Of a stretch of DNA of 64,000 nucleotides, positions 1 through 12,300 are shown piece by piece. How positions within the stretch are numbered: the first letter of the stretch is position 1; the number at the start of each line of letters is the position of its first letter. The DNA is from Anarhynchus alexandrinus (Eukaryota > Chordata > Aves > Charadriiformes > Charadriidae). The notes below the pieces were generated by a model. The model had not been told where the DNA came from. It searched no databases and saw nothing but the letters and a program-made list of their open reading frames with translations. The position numbers and the translations under genes were made by a program. The stretch spans positions 3,797,569-3,861,568 of the forward strand of contig VUYV01000046.1 in assembly GCA_008711295.1 (NCBI GenBank), given 5' to 3'.

Positions 1-350
1 TGGTCTTAACTATACATTTTCAGGGTAGGTGGGTGTCTTTAGACAAACTGTTGTAATCCCATGGATGTCGTGGTTCACTAGTGGCTGGAAGCCACTGGGT
101 TCATTCTTAGAGCCCATTGCACTGGGTAGTGGTGCTCCTGGGGACTGGGGCAGGTTCCCTGCGGCGGGCAGGGCAGGGCCTGTCCCACCAACCCCAGCAA
201 GAGAGCAGGGCAGGCCATGGGCAGCCATGGGCAGCCCCAGTCCCAGGGAACAGGCTGGGATGGGAGGTCAGCACAGGGGTGGAGTGTACGGGGTGTCCAT
301 GCCCAGGGGTCAGCAGGGGTCTGCGGGGCGGCCTGTGTGCGAAGGTGCCG
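1..350. other. GC-rich flank upstream of LTR-type repeat
   Basis: This stretch is GC-rich compared with almost everything after position 1300. It contains a short tandem duplication, CATGGGCAGC twice, near 216-235. It does not match the sequence upstream of the second GC-rich repeat copy (before 48641). Long open frames cross it on both strands, but that is expected where stop codons are rare, and none resembles a known protein. It may be the 5' part of the repeat, a different repeat, or unique DNA. Confidence 0.4.
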
Positions 351-994
351 AGCCAAGCTGGGGGCGCCCAGCGGGGGGAAAAGAGGTTTGCGGCAGGGCC
401 GAAGGCGGCCCAGGCAGAGGAGGAGGAAGGCCAGGAGGGAGCAGCAGCAGAGGGAGCCCGAGGGCGGAGGAGGAGGAGGGCAGGAGGTGCTGCAGGCCCG
501 GAGCAGGGATCCCCTGCAGCCCTGCAGAGACCCCGCTGGAGCAGAGACCCAGCCTGCAGCCCGGGGAGGGCCCCAGGCCGCAGCGGGGGGATATTTCCTG
601 CAGGAGCTGCGGCCGTGGAGAGCCCCGGCGGGAGCAGGTTGTCCCTGAAGGACTGCAGCCCGGGGCAGGGCCCGCGCTGGAGCAGGGAGAGGGGGGAGGA
701 GGGAGGAGCGGCCCAGAGGGGCTGCCAGGGACTGACCTCAGCCCCCATCCCACCCCTGTGCCCCCCGGGGTGGGGAGAGGGACAGGAGGGGACTGGGAAA
801 GTGGGGAATGGGAAAGGGAAGAGGAAGGTGTTGCTTTGTTTTGTCTCTCTGTCGAGTCTGTTTTGCCCATGGCAGTAATGGGTGAGTGACCTCTTTATCT
901 CTATCCTGAACCATAAGCTTTCTCATGCTGTTTTCTCCCCTGTCCTGATGAGGAAGGGTAGTGAGGAAGCCCTTAGCCAAGGTTAACTACCACA
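351..994 (+). mobile_element. Avian ERV LTR-type repeat, copy 1
   Basis: This is a GC-rich core (351-775) followed by a tail (776-994) that ends in a CA dinucleotide (TACCACA). The core aligns without gaps to 48641-49065 with only three differences (430, 738, 759). The tail is clearly related to 49066-49368 but much more diverged. It also lacks the segment that carries AATAAA in the other copy, so this copy probably has no LTR poly(A) signal. The tail (Ctgtcctg, gaggaaggg, agtgaggaag) resembles the U5-like 3' end of common avian ERV LTRs. No gag, pol or env coding sequence flanks it, so it is at most a solo or truncated LTR. The 5' boundary is the start of identity with copy 2, not a proven element end. 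The family name is not determined. Confidence 0.6.
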
Positions 995-1330
995 GGGGGT
1001 CAGGATCAGGCCTGGTGAGGGGAAATCAGGTCAGACACAGCCTGGGATCGCTGGGCAGGACCATGGGGCACAGACCGACAACCTTGGGCTCGACTGAAAA
1101 GGGGCCTCTGCGCCCATGGGCAGGGATGTGAGAGGGACAGGGTGAGGCAGGTCAAGGCCAGCATGTCTTGTGAGTGCCCTCAGGGCCAGGACACACGTCT
1201 TCCAATTTAGTTACATTTGGAAGGAACCCAGCTCATGCCCTCAGAGACCTCTGCACAGTGCAAACCAAAGGGCGCTAAGTGGAAAGAATGAGGAGGCTTG
1301 CTTTAAGAGCATGCTCTCGATGTAAACATG
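995..1330. other. Moderately GC-rich intergenic DNA
   Basis: This is the transition from the GC-rich island to the AT-rich background. I see no gene or recognisable repeat in it. Confidence 0.4.
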
Positions 1331-2962
1331 CTAATGCTTGCACTCCAAGCTGTTTGGATATGACCTCATCCAGCCAGCCAGCCATCCACCCGTGTGTGGC
1401 CACAGCGTCTCCCAGCTAGTCTGATCAGAGCTGTGCAGCTTCCCACTGCCTCTTTCATCAAGGCTAGCTCTATCGAACATCGCCATGCCCCAGAGACGTT
1501 CAAAGCCATTTAAAACACCATGCATGTTCCCTTAATCTTCCCTTCCATAACAAAATTGCAACAACATATTTCTTCAAAATAAATAAAACAAAACAACAAA
1601 ATCATCAAATACCATATATGAATCATATACCATAAATGAAAAGAAAACCCAACAACCAAACCCAAAACAAGACTATACCACAAAACAAAGCATTCTGCCA
1701 AACACCCTGCAAGGGGGGATAAGCAAATAAAGAGCATATGAAAGACATTACTTATGTTTCTTAGTGCACTTCTGGGAGACACTCATGCAACAGGGGGAAT
1801 GGTCTGGATGCCGTGGCTAACACGCCTGCTATCAGCAAAGGAAAAGTGAGATGATAATAACCCCTACTGATGTATAGTCAGGGGACATGAGCTGACAAAT
1901 AGGAGTATGATTCATGATCCTTGTGTTAGAGGGGAATGACAAATGATTGATAATATGTTTCCACATTGGTTCTGACAGGTGGCTTGTGGAAGAAGAGATC
2001 AATCCCAGCTTGTGAAATGTGGAGAGATCTCAGCGCAAGGTAAGAAGGCAGCAGCTAACACGTGAATTATACTCTACAGTGCTTGAGATCTTCTAAGCAA
2101 CAGCTGTGCTTCCCTTTGGGCATTTTATACAGTAAACACTCTATTTTCCAAAGCATTCAACATCCTCTGCTTTTCCCTGATGCTCCTGTGTGTTCAGGGT
2201 ATTGAATATCATACCTGAATGGACCTTCGGTAGGCCATACATTTTTTAGCAGGGATTTTCAATAATTCACAGGATCAGGCCCTAAATATGCACGATATTA
2301 GTTGAGACATTTTCCAGTCTCTTTACCATGCAATTTCAAATGCAAAGAGCCTCTGGTTTCCGTGTAGCAGCAGTGTTTCAATCTCCTAGCCATATAAAAT
2401 GCCTGGCTAATTGGACTGGTAGAGGAAAGGGGGATTTTTGTGTTTGATAAATTAATCAGTGAGCGCTGCTGTACATTTCCCACTAAAATCCTTAATTAGA
2501 CTTAAAATGCCAAAGAATTGGATTCTTTATTTTTAGACAGGAATTTAGTTTTTAATTGAAGGGATGACTTTTGATCCTCCATTAGCGAGGAGAGAAGAAA
2601 GCCTTTCAAACGGAAGCGGCACCCCAGCTGTTGCTTAGCGTCTGAGAGATTCAGCACTGCACTTCCATGAATCCCAGGAGCCTATTGATACTTAGCATAA
2701 ACACACTAAAAGGATCAAATTGACATTCACACAAGCCACAGTCCAAGAAATCACAAAAGCTTTTAATCCAAGCCTCCATGTAAAAGGATAGCTTCTAATT
2801 AGCAGTCTAGACTAATCATCAATGTTTATAAAAATGAAGCTATCAATAAAGAAAGCAAAATCTGAAATATTGGTAGAGGCCAGGCATAAGCTGGAAGATC
2901 GTTTAGTCATTCACTGTCCATTTCTTTCTTGCTCAGTTTTTCAGTGTTTCCAGAGCTTTTGT

Positions 2963-3002
2963 AACCAATGAAGACAGCGAAATCTCTGAGGCTTCATTGG
3001 TT
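2963..3002. repeat. Inverted repeat, 11-bp perfect stem
   Basis: AACCAATGAAG (2963-2973) and its exact reverse complement CTTCATTGGTT (2992-3002) flank an 18-base loop. Each arm carries an ATTGG/CCAAT core, so the arms could be opposed CCAAT-type protein sites or form a hairpin in RNA. No surrounding transposon ends are visible. Confidence 0.7.
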
Positions 3003-3885
3003 GCAGATTTCACACACACAAAAAAGGCAACCAGGGCAACAACCAGGGCAAACGAGGATATCCTGTAAGAATTCTCTATAGATCTGTACTCCTGCCTTAT
3101 ACTTCTCAGATGGAGCTATCACTTAGCTGGACCCTTAGGCAATGTTATAGGGCAGCTGCAAGTCAAGGTGAAATGCCACTTACATTCTTTCATTAACCCT
3201 CCCGGGCCTGTCATTAAATATGGCAGGCCTAGCATTTTTCACTTCAGATGAAAAAGCACGGCTAATCCCAGGAGGCAGTTTTTTTCCGATGCCTAAATTG
3301 ATGAACAAGACAAGGTCAGCAATTTTCGGTTTATTGACAGAACTCTATTTACTTTTAGAAGTATTGAAATGGTATTTTGGATGCCCTGGAGCAGAACAGT
3401 GACCAAAACGAAAAGGGAGAGGTTTATGAGAACCATTGCCATTATGCTACCTGAAGCATTGTGAGTGGCTTTTGTTTAACTTGCTAAAGCAGAAGAAGAT
3501 ATTTTGTGATTAGAAAATATTTTCATAAGAAAAGAACTTTAATAAATGTGACAGCACAGGATAGATGGAGACAAACACAGAGAAGCAGAACAATAGAGAA
3601 AGAGCAGAAACTGCAGCCAACCACTCATTTAGTTAAATATAGATTTAGGTTTTGATGCAAAAAATGCGTGTGGGCTTTCTGCTTTGTTTGAGGTTTGTTT
3701 GTTTGCTTAGGAATGATTATCACTAACAAGCTGATTAACTGATCTGGACTTTAGTGAGAGAAACAGAGCTGACCGTTTGAAATCTGTCCGTCATTGTAGC
3801 AATTCACTAATGATAGTTTCTGAAAGCCACAGCTGAGCTCCACTTTTGTTTATAAAGCTAAATAACCTCAGTTTATTCATAATGA

Positions 3886-3902
3886 ATAATAATAATAATA
3901 AA
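3886..3902. repeat. (AAT)n microsatellite
   Basis: A run of about five AAT units in an AT-rich setting. Confidence 0.7.
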
Positions 3903-5813
3903 TAACCCCATATTGCTGCGGGAGCCAGGACACGGTTCGTAAGAACTGGATTTTCTCCTTTAACCATTGCTGGAATGGGTTTGCCCTGAAAGGCCCTGCA
4001 TTCAGCCAGAAAAACAGTGGGTTTGTGTTTTTTTTTTTTAAAAAACAAGTGCAGATTATCTAAAAGTAGGCCAAAAAAAGAAATGAAGAGAAGGCGGTAA
4101 ATGTTGCTAATAAAGACTAGCAAGTCTAATTAAAATCGGGAGCCTACTGAATTTAGTTCAACCCACTAAATCAGTGGCAGAGAGCTCTGATCTGAGCAGG
4201 GGACTTGCAGCCATACAGTTGTGACTGCCTCTCTGCCGCTTAGGGTACTTGGGAAACTGACACTCAACCTTTGTTAAAACTGCAAAAAATCCTGATACCT
4301 GCCTTGATTTTACTGCAAGTGCACTAATTTCTGCTGGCTAATATGCGTGAGGACCACACCTTTGTCCCCAAGGAAGATGGAGTTTAAGGACATACATCCT
4401 TCATAAGATGTATATAGTTTGTTTTGGGGAAAGGTGAGCTGGGATCCTACAGTATGACTAAGCTAACTCCCTGGGGGGAGGTTTTGTTTTTGGTGGGGGT
4501 TGTCCTGCAGCTTTTCTAACCAAAATGATCTGGTTACTAAGCGCTTGAAGTAGGCAGCATTTCTGCATCCTGATTGAGTCCCAACATTAGGATATCTGGA
4601 AAAGAAACCCGGGTGCTAGCAAAGAAAACACCGCCAAAACTTTGGGGGAAGGTGGCTGGGGTTGAATCTGTCAAGGCTGAAACATGTTTCCCGGGCTGCT
4701 CTTCCACTTCTCACAGTGGATTAATTACCTTAACTGGGGTTTGAAATAAGTATGGCTGCAGCCTTTATACCTGCATCTTTGACAAGTGTCCTCAAAGCCA
4801 CTGAGGACATTTAGAGAGAAGGATATTTACCTTGACGGCTCTGAAGAAGCCAATCTGCTAAGAGCCAGCAGTCTAGATTTGCACAGAAGCAGGACTTTCT
4901 TGTTAAAAATGTAGGCACTAACAGGCGTTAGCCACCCAGCAAGCCAGACAACCATGGGGCGGTTGCACTTTTCCCCAGTTTGCCCTTCAAAGACCCCAGC
5001 TGGTGCTAAGTAGATGTGTATGCATGGAAAGCGCCAGTTGGCAATTAATCTCAGAGAGATTTCTGAGTAGGAAAACATTACTGTTGTCATGGAAGACCAA
5101 GGACATGACTGATACAAACTGAATTTCTGGGTGATCTTTCCAAGAAAAATTCTTGTAGTTCATCAGAACTAGATTTGCGATTTTTAAAAAGTGGTCAGCT
5201 CTTGTGAGGGATCAGTACCTGATTTGTGTGCTGTGAGCAGGGAGTAGCTAGGATTTTGTTGATGATCCCAGGGTTTCCTAACGAGAGCTTTCTTTATGTC
5301 AACGATTCCTGTCAATCTTAACTAAATTCTCATTCCATTTACCCTAGAGTACATCTGTGGGCTTAGCAAGTCCATGTTTTTTTCATGATATCTTTCACAC
5401 ATGTATTTACCAGTCTGCTCTCATCTGGCTGCAAATTTAACTTGGCACTGCAACTGTTAGCCACCAAGTGATGTTCTCATAGACACTAGAAAATGTGGCC
5501 AGCATCCCTTTCACTTCCTTAGTCCTCTCTCCCTACTGTGTCAACCCACATTCCCCATTCCCACCAGCAGTCCCCTGGGTAGGGAATGCAGGAGGTTGTT
5601 ACAGTGGAACCTTTAGGCACAACTTCTATGCACGGGGATAGGAGATGAAAGACACAGTATTGCTCAGATGTATTGACGTATTCAAACCATCAGCACCAAA
5701 TCAGCCACAGACCCTCATCTCCCACCTGCACACAGTCACTAACACCTTCACCCCAACTTCCAGATGTCTTACCCACCTCACCTCTTTGGGCACATTGGTG
5801 TGGCTCCATGTTG

Positions 5814-5860
5814 TTCTATGCAAATTTTGGTTCTATGCAAATTGCTTATGGTATGCAAAT
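5814..5860 (+). promoter_or_regulatory. Cluster of three ATGCAAAT octamers
   Basis: Perfect octamers lie at 5818-5825, 5835-5842 and 5853-5860, all on the same strand and 17 and 18 bases apart. The first two sit in an exact 13-bp direct repeat (TTCTATGCAAATT at 5814-5826 and 5831-5843), so part of the cluster arose by local tandem duplication. ATGCAAAT is the classical binding site of POU-domain (Oct) factors. An ATGCATTA follows at 5863. Binding, and any role as an enhancer or promoter, is inference; no gene is recognisable nearby. Confidence 0.45.
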
Positions 5861-5937
5861 CAATGCATTAAATAACTAGCATAAAATGACACATACGGAG
5901 ATGTGCATAACTTGGCAGCTATAAATCTGGAATTGTT

Positions 5938-5953
5938 CCACTGACGTCAGTGG
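5938..5953. promoter_or_regulatory. 16-bp perfect palindrome with CRE core
   Basis: CCACTGACGTCAGTGG is a perfect palindrome centred on TGACGTCA (5942-5949), the full cAMP-response element. The following bases, to about 6003 (ending in ATCTGGCCCT), resemble an ancient amniote dispersed repeat that carries a similar palindrome. It may therefore be a repeat relic rather than a selected site. Confidence 0.4.
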
Positions 5954-6294
5954 TTTCACTTCAGATTGGCTCCAGTATGGAAGGTGTTGAAATCTGGCCC
6001 TGTGATATTTTCAGTCGGCTTCTAAACAAAAACTCAGGATGAATGATTACAAAGGTGTAATTATTATTAATGTCTTGTGGTTGATGTTGTTTCTTTAGGT
6101 TTGTATACCACTAAACATACATCCATAGGTGGATAGCAGGACATACTTAATTTCAACTAAGCTGGCATTGGTCATAAATAGAGAACCTGTAGTTTATCAG
6201 ATCTCCAGGCAGTATGAACTGATCCACTTTGGCCCTAATCGCAGAATAGTTTCTCTTGTGAAATAGCCAGGGCAGATAAAGCAGGATTTATGCC

Positions 6295-6311
6295 AAAAAA
6301 AAAAAAAAAAA
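6295..6311 (+). repeat. Poly(A) tract, 17 bases
   Basis: Uninterrupted A17. No recognisable retrotransposon body lies upstream. Confidence 0.8.
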
Positions 6312-9300
6312 CAAACCAAAAAAAGTCTTCAGAGGCAGATGTACACCCTAAAGTGTTTCAAATCATTTTAGAATGGGGAATGAGTATAGATCAGTTCAGT
6401 GTTACATGCCATGTATTTTTGATCCGGGACTGGGTGTCTAGAAGCATATGTACCATCTTGTGTAACCACCCCCTGACAAGAATCTGCTGTTATTGTATGC
6501 AAGAAAAGCAGAACATGGTAAAGGTTAATGCTGCACATGGCAGAATCACAATACTGAGCAGGGGCCCCGGTTGCTGACTGCTTCAAGTGCTGTGCAGTCA
6601 TTTACACATTTGCAAATGTCGTTTTCACATGGCAGAATTTCCACCCACTTTTGCCTGAATGTAAATGACTTCAGGAGACGCCAAGCATTGAGTGTTCTCA
6701 CAACTGCCCCCAACATCCCACCGCTCAAAAAAGAAGCTTCAAAACACTCCTAGAAAACACTGTAAGACTTTCAAAATACATCCATTTGTGTTTCTGAACC
6801 TTCTTGGTCACTAGTGGGGCTAGGCTGAGATTTAGCAGCATATTGAACTACAAGACATGTGAATCGATGACAAGGAGATTCAGCAAAGCCTGATAATGAG
6901 AGACTTTGGAAGAGTCAGGCTCTACTCCTGCTGTCTATTTGATCTATTCAACTCACCTTAAATTCTGTTGCATTTTGCATGAGTAAAAAGCTACAGGAGG
7001 GTTGTATGGTATGAAGAAGCTTCCAGATTTCTTATTAGTTAACTGAACTAGCATCAGAAATTATGTATATAAATACTGAAGTAATCTAAACCGTGGAACT
7101 GTCAGTATCTGTCTGTACATACAATTTAACATTTGTCAAGTGTGTATAACATTTGTATCAGTGTTTCATTTTGTTTTGGTTTTTTTTTTGTTGGGTTTTG
7201 GGGTTTTTTGTTGACATCGTAATCATGATATATTTACGTTTGTGTTGCTATAACTAACTTCTACTTCAACTGACAAAATTGGACCCTCTTATTATAGCTA
7301 TCACTTTGGGAATGTTTTTGAATTTGTTTAGGTTTTTCTTTTTTAATCTTAACAGTCTCCCTGCAGACCTGAACTGACATCAATTTACCACTGTCTTGAC
7401 ATCTTAAAGTTGTTTCTTATAAAATTTGCATTGGTGTCATTTTGTTTCAAGCTGATATTGTGACAATGTCTCCCTGGATTTATACTGACAATTTATTTTC
7501 ATTTTGACATAATGTCATCCCTATAGCCCTTCACTAGCATCTATCTTAAGTCTGTGGATTTAAATGAAAAGTGGTTTCATTCTGTAAACTACAGTAACTA
7601 ACTCAGCTTTCTCAGTAGCTTCTTTTCTGACCTCGATATCTGGCTATTGATTGCACTTAGGGTTGTATAGAAATGTCAAATGTTCCTGCCCAGTGCTTTA
7701 GGCAGCGCTTCCATATGTACCAAAAAAGGAAATTAAACAAAACCTTCCCTTGAAAATAAATAATTGCCAATGAGAAAGGGGTGAATGCATGTTTGTAACA
7801 GCAGCATCGAAAAAACAACAAGGCAGTGTTGGTGACATTGCCTTGAACTGCTGACATCTGCTGATCCTCTTTCACTGAAAGGGTAGGGACATCTTTTTGG
7901 GACTGAACATTTGGGCTGTTTCCAGGCATTTTCTTGGCAAACACAAAGTCCTCAATATCTATGTATTTGATATGCTGTTGCCACTTTATTTAAATACCAA
8001 AAATGAGCAAGCTCTGGTGGGAGCCACGGTAAGGGGAGATTTCAGGAAAGTTCCTGTGTGGCAGGTATGTCTTTGAACCTGGTTTATTGTTTCAGCTCTT
8101 TCATTTCTAAATTCAAAGAGACAAGTAGGACAGTGTGCAGTATCACAAATGCCTTGTGACCCTTCTTGAAGTAGGGTCATTGTGTGGCATAGCTAGAGTC
8201 CCCAAGGGCACATTTGCAAATTATAAAACAAATTCCTGCCTGCAGTTATTCAATATTCCTAGGATTATCCACGATCCTGACAGAGTGGCTTGTGTATGTG
8301 ATTTTGCAAAAGCTATTGTTCATCAGAATACAGGCATGGCTTAATGAGGTATTTGCAGCAGTAACATCATTTATATGTTCTGGTATAAACGTTTCAGCTC
8401 CTATACAACTTCGCATTTGGTAAATCACAGTACAGGTACAGAGGAGAGGAGCCCTCAACAGCAAAAATTGTTAATTTTTAATGAATCAGCCCATCAATAC
8501 TAAATAATGATGATGGCAACTTGCTTTCACTGGCTTGTGTCACCAGCAGTGCCTAGGCAGAAGCTATACCCCTCATGGTTTAACCAAAATTAAGAACTCA
8601 GAATTGAAACTTCCATGCATGTGGGAGGTTCTTTATTCTGCCCCACGTACACAGTGAAGAGTGCAATTTGATTGCCTAAAAAGGGTAGTCAGATGTCATT
8701 TGAAAAGGCTTCCAGCTTGTGCGCCAAAAGCACCTAGGTCTCCAGACGTCCTGTGTCAGACCTGTCTCATGTGGATGTTTAGATACTACAACAGTAGATG
8801 TCTATCTTCAGGCAATGAGATCAAGCCCAAAGTACGACAAGATCAGGACAAGAGACATTTTAACAACAGTGCAAGTAAAGAGAGATCTGGGAAGGTGGTG
8901 TGTGAAGCTGGTGAGAAAATTTTATCTTACAACTCTTCAAAATGAAAATGGTTACTTTAATATAAGTTTAACTGACACTTTGAAATTTAGATTGGAATTT
9001 GTTTTCAACTTCATCTCCAAAATTCGAAGGGGAACCTGAAACTACATAAGCAGAAACTGAACACAAGGGTTGCACAAAATGTGGATAAAATATTAGGTAT
9101 CTGTATGAGCAGTGTCAATTCCTATAGATGATTTAGATAAAGAAAAAACATAGCATATAAACCAATCAGTGAATTTTCATCTAAATTATTAACTGTTTAT
9201 TGTGTATTCTTTTTACTCCCTTCCAATATTGAAATATCCTGTTGTTGTTGTTAGAATTATCTCAGTATATTTTTGTTATCTGTATAAACACTCAGTCTGT

Positions 9301-12300
9301 GTTTGACTTCAGCAGAGTTTCATAGTCTAATTAAATGTTGTCTGTCAGATTGGAATGTCTCTGTCAGTAATTCTTGTCTAAAAGGGAAACACCACCACTG
9401 GAAATAGCACTCTCTGTTGCATTAGGCATGGCAATGAGCACTTGTAAATGTCTTGCATTTTAACTCTTCAAAGCGTTTCTTTTCTGATCTTAAAGTTGGT
9501 CTTACTAAGCAGACATTTTGAAACTAACTTCTGATTTTTGGTGCCTATCATTGCAATCCTGCTTTTCACGTATGTCAATCACCCATAAGCGGTGCTAGCT
9601 CCAAACACAGTTTAGGGACTTCAGCATATTGCGCTGGCTGTCCAAAATGTGTGAAATGTTTTGAAAATGTGGCTTTACTCAGTTGATATTGAGCTTTCTG
9701 TCTGTGGACCATGGGTATTAATACTAATTTACTTGCAAAGGATACTTTGCAGTAGTCTGCATCTTGCTACAACCTGTATCTGGCAACAGAAACGCTAAGA
9801 AATTTCTGCTAGCAAAATCAGGGATGACAAAGATTGGAAAGCAACTCAAAAAGTATGAGTTGCCCAGAAACTTGGTTGTTCACAGCACTGAGCAATTATC
9901 ATAGCCAGCCTCGCCATACTAGTGCCAGGGCAGTTCTGTGGACTCAGAAGTGATAAACATGGGACCACAAGACATTAATACCCCCAGTTCTGCATTTCAA
10001 ACCTGTGTAGCTGGATACAGGTGAGGGCTGGTCTTCTTATACTTCCCACAGAGGTTTCTCCAGGGCTAGAGGTTATTGTCCTCAAAATACACAGCTTGTA
10101 GAGATTGCAGTTAGCTATTAACTAACTGCTCTAAACTGGGAGTCTCTCTTGCTGGGAGAAAAGAACTGACAGAAAGGGTTTGCCTATCCTCTTTGTAGAG
10201 GATACAGTCCCTTTATAGGAATTCTGTGCTGTCCTATGAAGTAAGACGCTTAGAGTTTATGCTGATCCCCATGTTTGGACAAGTTTGACTACAGATTTCT
10301 GCTTCACTAGCCATGAAGGATCAGTCAGCTATTAAACCAAGGGTTGTAATACCACTAGCTGTGGAGAGCTGCTTGATGACAATGTTTTAAAATGCTTGGC
10401 TAAGAACTGAGATGTTGCTATTCTTTCCAGCATGAAGAATACAGACATACACAAATACAAGCACGTGTATGTATACTGTACTTCCGATGGTCACATGATA
10501 AAAGGAGAAATAAGCTGTAAAAGAAAATGAGATAAGGTGAGTTTATTTGGATGTACTGACAGCTCTGTGAAGGATATATTGAAATCTTGCATTTAATTTT
10601 CAACATGCAATGGTAACAAAGGAAAGTGCATGAGGATCCTTTGAAGATTTAATGTCTACTGACTACTGTTTAAAAGTCAACCATAGGTTTCAACCATTAT
10701 TTATTAGAATTTTAATGTGCATTTGGTATTTGCAGCATACTCCATCTTTCAATGGTGACTGAGTACAATCAGCACCTGTTTCTCAAGGATTTACATATTA
10801 TGGCCTAGAATTTTTAACTTTGTGAAATCCTTTTTCAAAATGTGAACAAACATTCCAGATGGTGCACAGGAAGAAAGGAAGTGTAATACAATTGTACATA
10901 ATATCACTTCAGCTTCTCCCTATCCCATTACTTAAAAACTCTGCTTCAATTAAGTGTTAAGAAAATAAAAATGTCTTGGACAAGAATAATAAAATCAACA
11001 GTAATTAATTGCTTCAATATTTCTCACAGCCATTCCCCCTCCATAGGAAATTAATTTCCATTCATACTACAGACAAGATACAGGAGATGGAAGGGGAGAA
11101 AATTAATTTGGCTGATGTCATTCTGTAGTTTAATCCCAGCATTAATATCCTTTGTATAGTGACTGGGAATGATATCTGGATTCAAAAGTAATTCTGTGAA
11201 ATTTGAGGCTTTATGGAATTGATATTGTTCTGGGAATGAAGATGTTGCAATCTTCCTACCATTTGCAATAGCCAGTAAATGTGAAGAATCAAATGAGTGC
11301 TAAAATTCCTGTCCCTCTCTCTGGAATACACAGCTGTCATCATCTCCCACTCCTGTTTTGTAATGATCAGATAGACTTGCCAAGATAGTCACGTCTATGA
11401 TTGTCTGTGTTTTGATGGATGAGCCTTTAAAAAAAAAAAAAAAGGTTGTAATATGCCTGAAGGCAAAGAAGTGAACGGCCGTTTCTTTGTGCAGATCTTG
11501 CACTGGGTCCTATGTTAGAGAAAATTCTGGCCAGAGGAGGAGAACTTCAGAGACATGCCAGAGTTAGGGATAACTTTGCCTTCCCATGTACAGAGCTGTC
11601 AGGTCTCATGCCTTCAGACAGAGACTCACAATTAAATCCCGTCTTACTTTAATCACAGACAGGGGGAAAGTTTCTGTGTACGTAGTGACACAGACAATCT
11701 GAAGTCTTCTTCCACTTGGAGAGGGAATCAGGGAAAAGATGGCTTTGGGTTCCTACCTGCATCCCACTCCAAAGAAGCTTCCTTAGGAATTGCATCCTCC
11801 CACTGCTGAGTAGTACCTCGATGCAGCTGGTGTTGTGCACCCCAGTGCATGCCGCATGCCTGCTTGCCTGATTAACTGTCACTGGGGTTTACACAGTGAC
11901 AGTGAACGAAATCGTGGCAGACATGCCATGCTGGGGGAGCGCTGCCTGCTGACACTAGGCTGGCGCAGTTCAAATCCTAGAGGAGGAACATGGCTTCAGT
12001 TTTAGCATCTAAGAATTTGTCTACAAATTTTAAACGCCCCACCACTGCCATCGCCAGAAGTTTCATACTGTGAATTTAATGCAAACTGATTAAGCTTTCT
12101 TTTCCTGAATCTGAAGTGAGCCTAAACTCCTACCTGAGCTTGATTTCAAGTCCATTTATTATAAATGCTAGTGCTTTAAGGATTAATCTAAAGGGACTTC
12201 ACTTGTATTTGCTGGAGAGATTGGTGTGTCTCCTTCTGACATTTTGATTTAAAAAATCATCTTTAGACTCTGTGTATCTATTTCTGTGTTCATTTAATGG

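Larger units (their letters stand above)
1331..5600. other. AT-rich non-coding DNA
   Basis: No gene is supported here; the open frames are short and unrecognised. The stretch includes a (CCAG)n-like run near 1370-1390, a hairpin at 2963-3002 and a short (AAT)n run at 3886-3902. The part around 2500-2750 has little low-complexity DNA and is dotted with TAAT/ATTA cores, so it could be a conserved non-coding element, but this is only an impression without an alignment. Confidence 0.5.

Noticed and set aside
29..889. Long overlapping open frames (up to 286 codons) on both strands
   Set aside because: They lie in a GC-rich LTR-type repeat where stop codons are rare, occur in several frames at once, are Gly/Pro/Arg-rich without domains, and recur in the second copy of the repeat.
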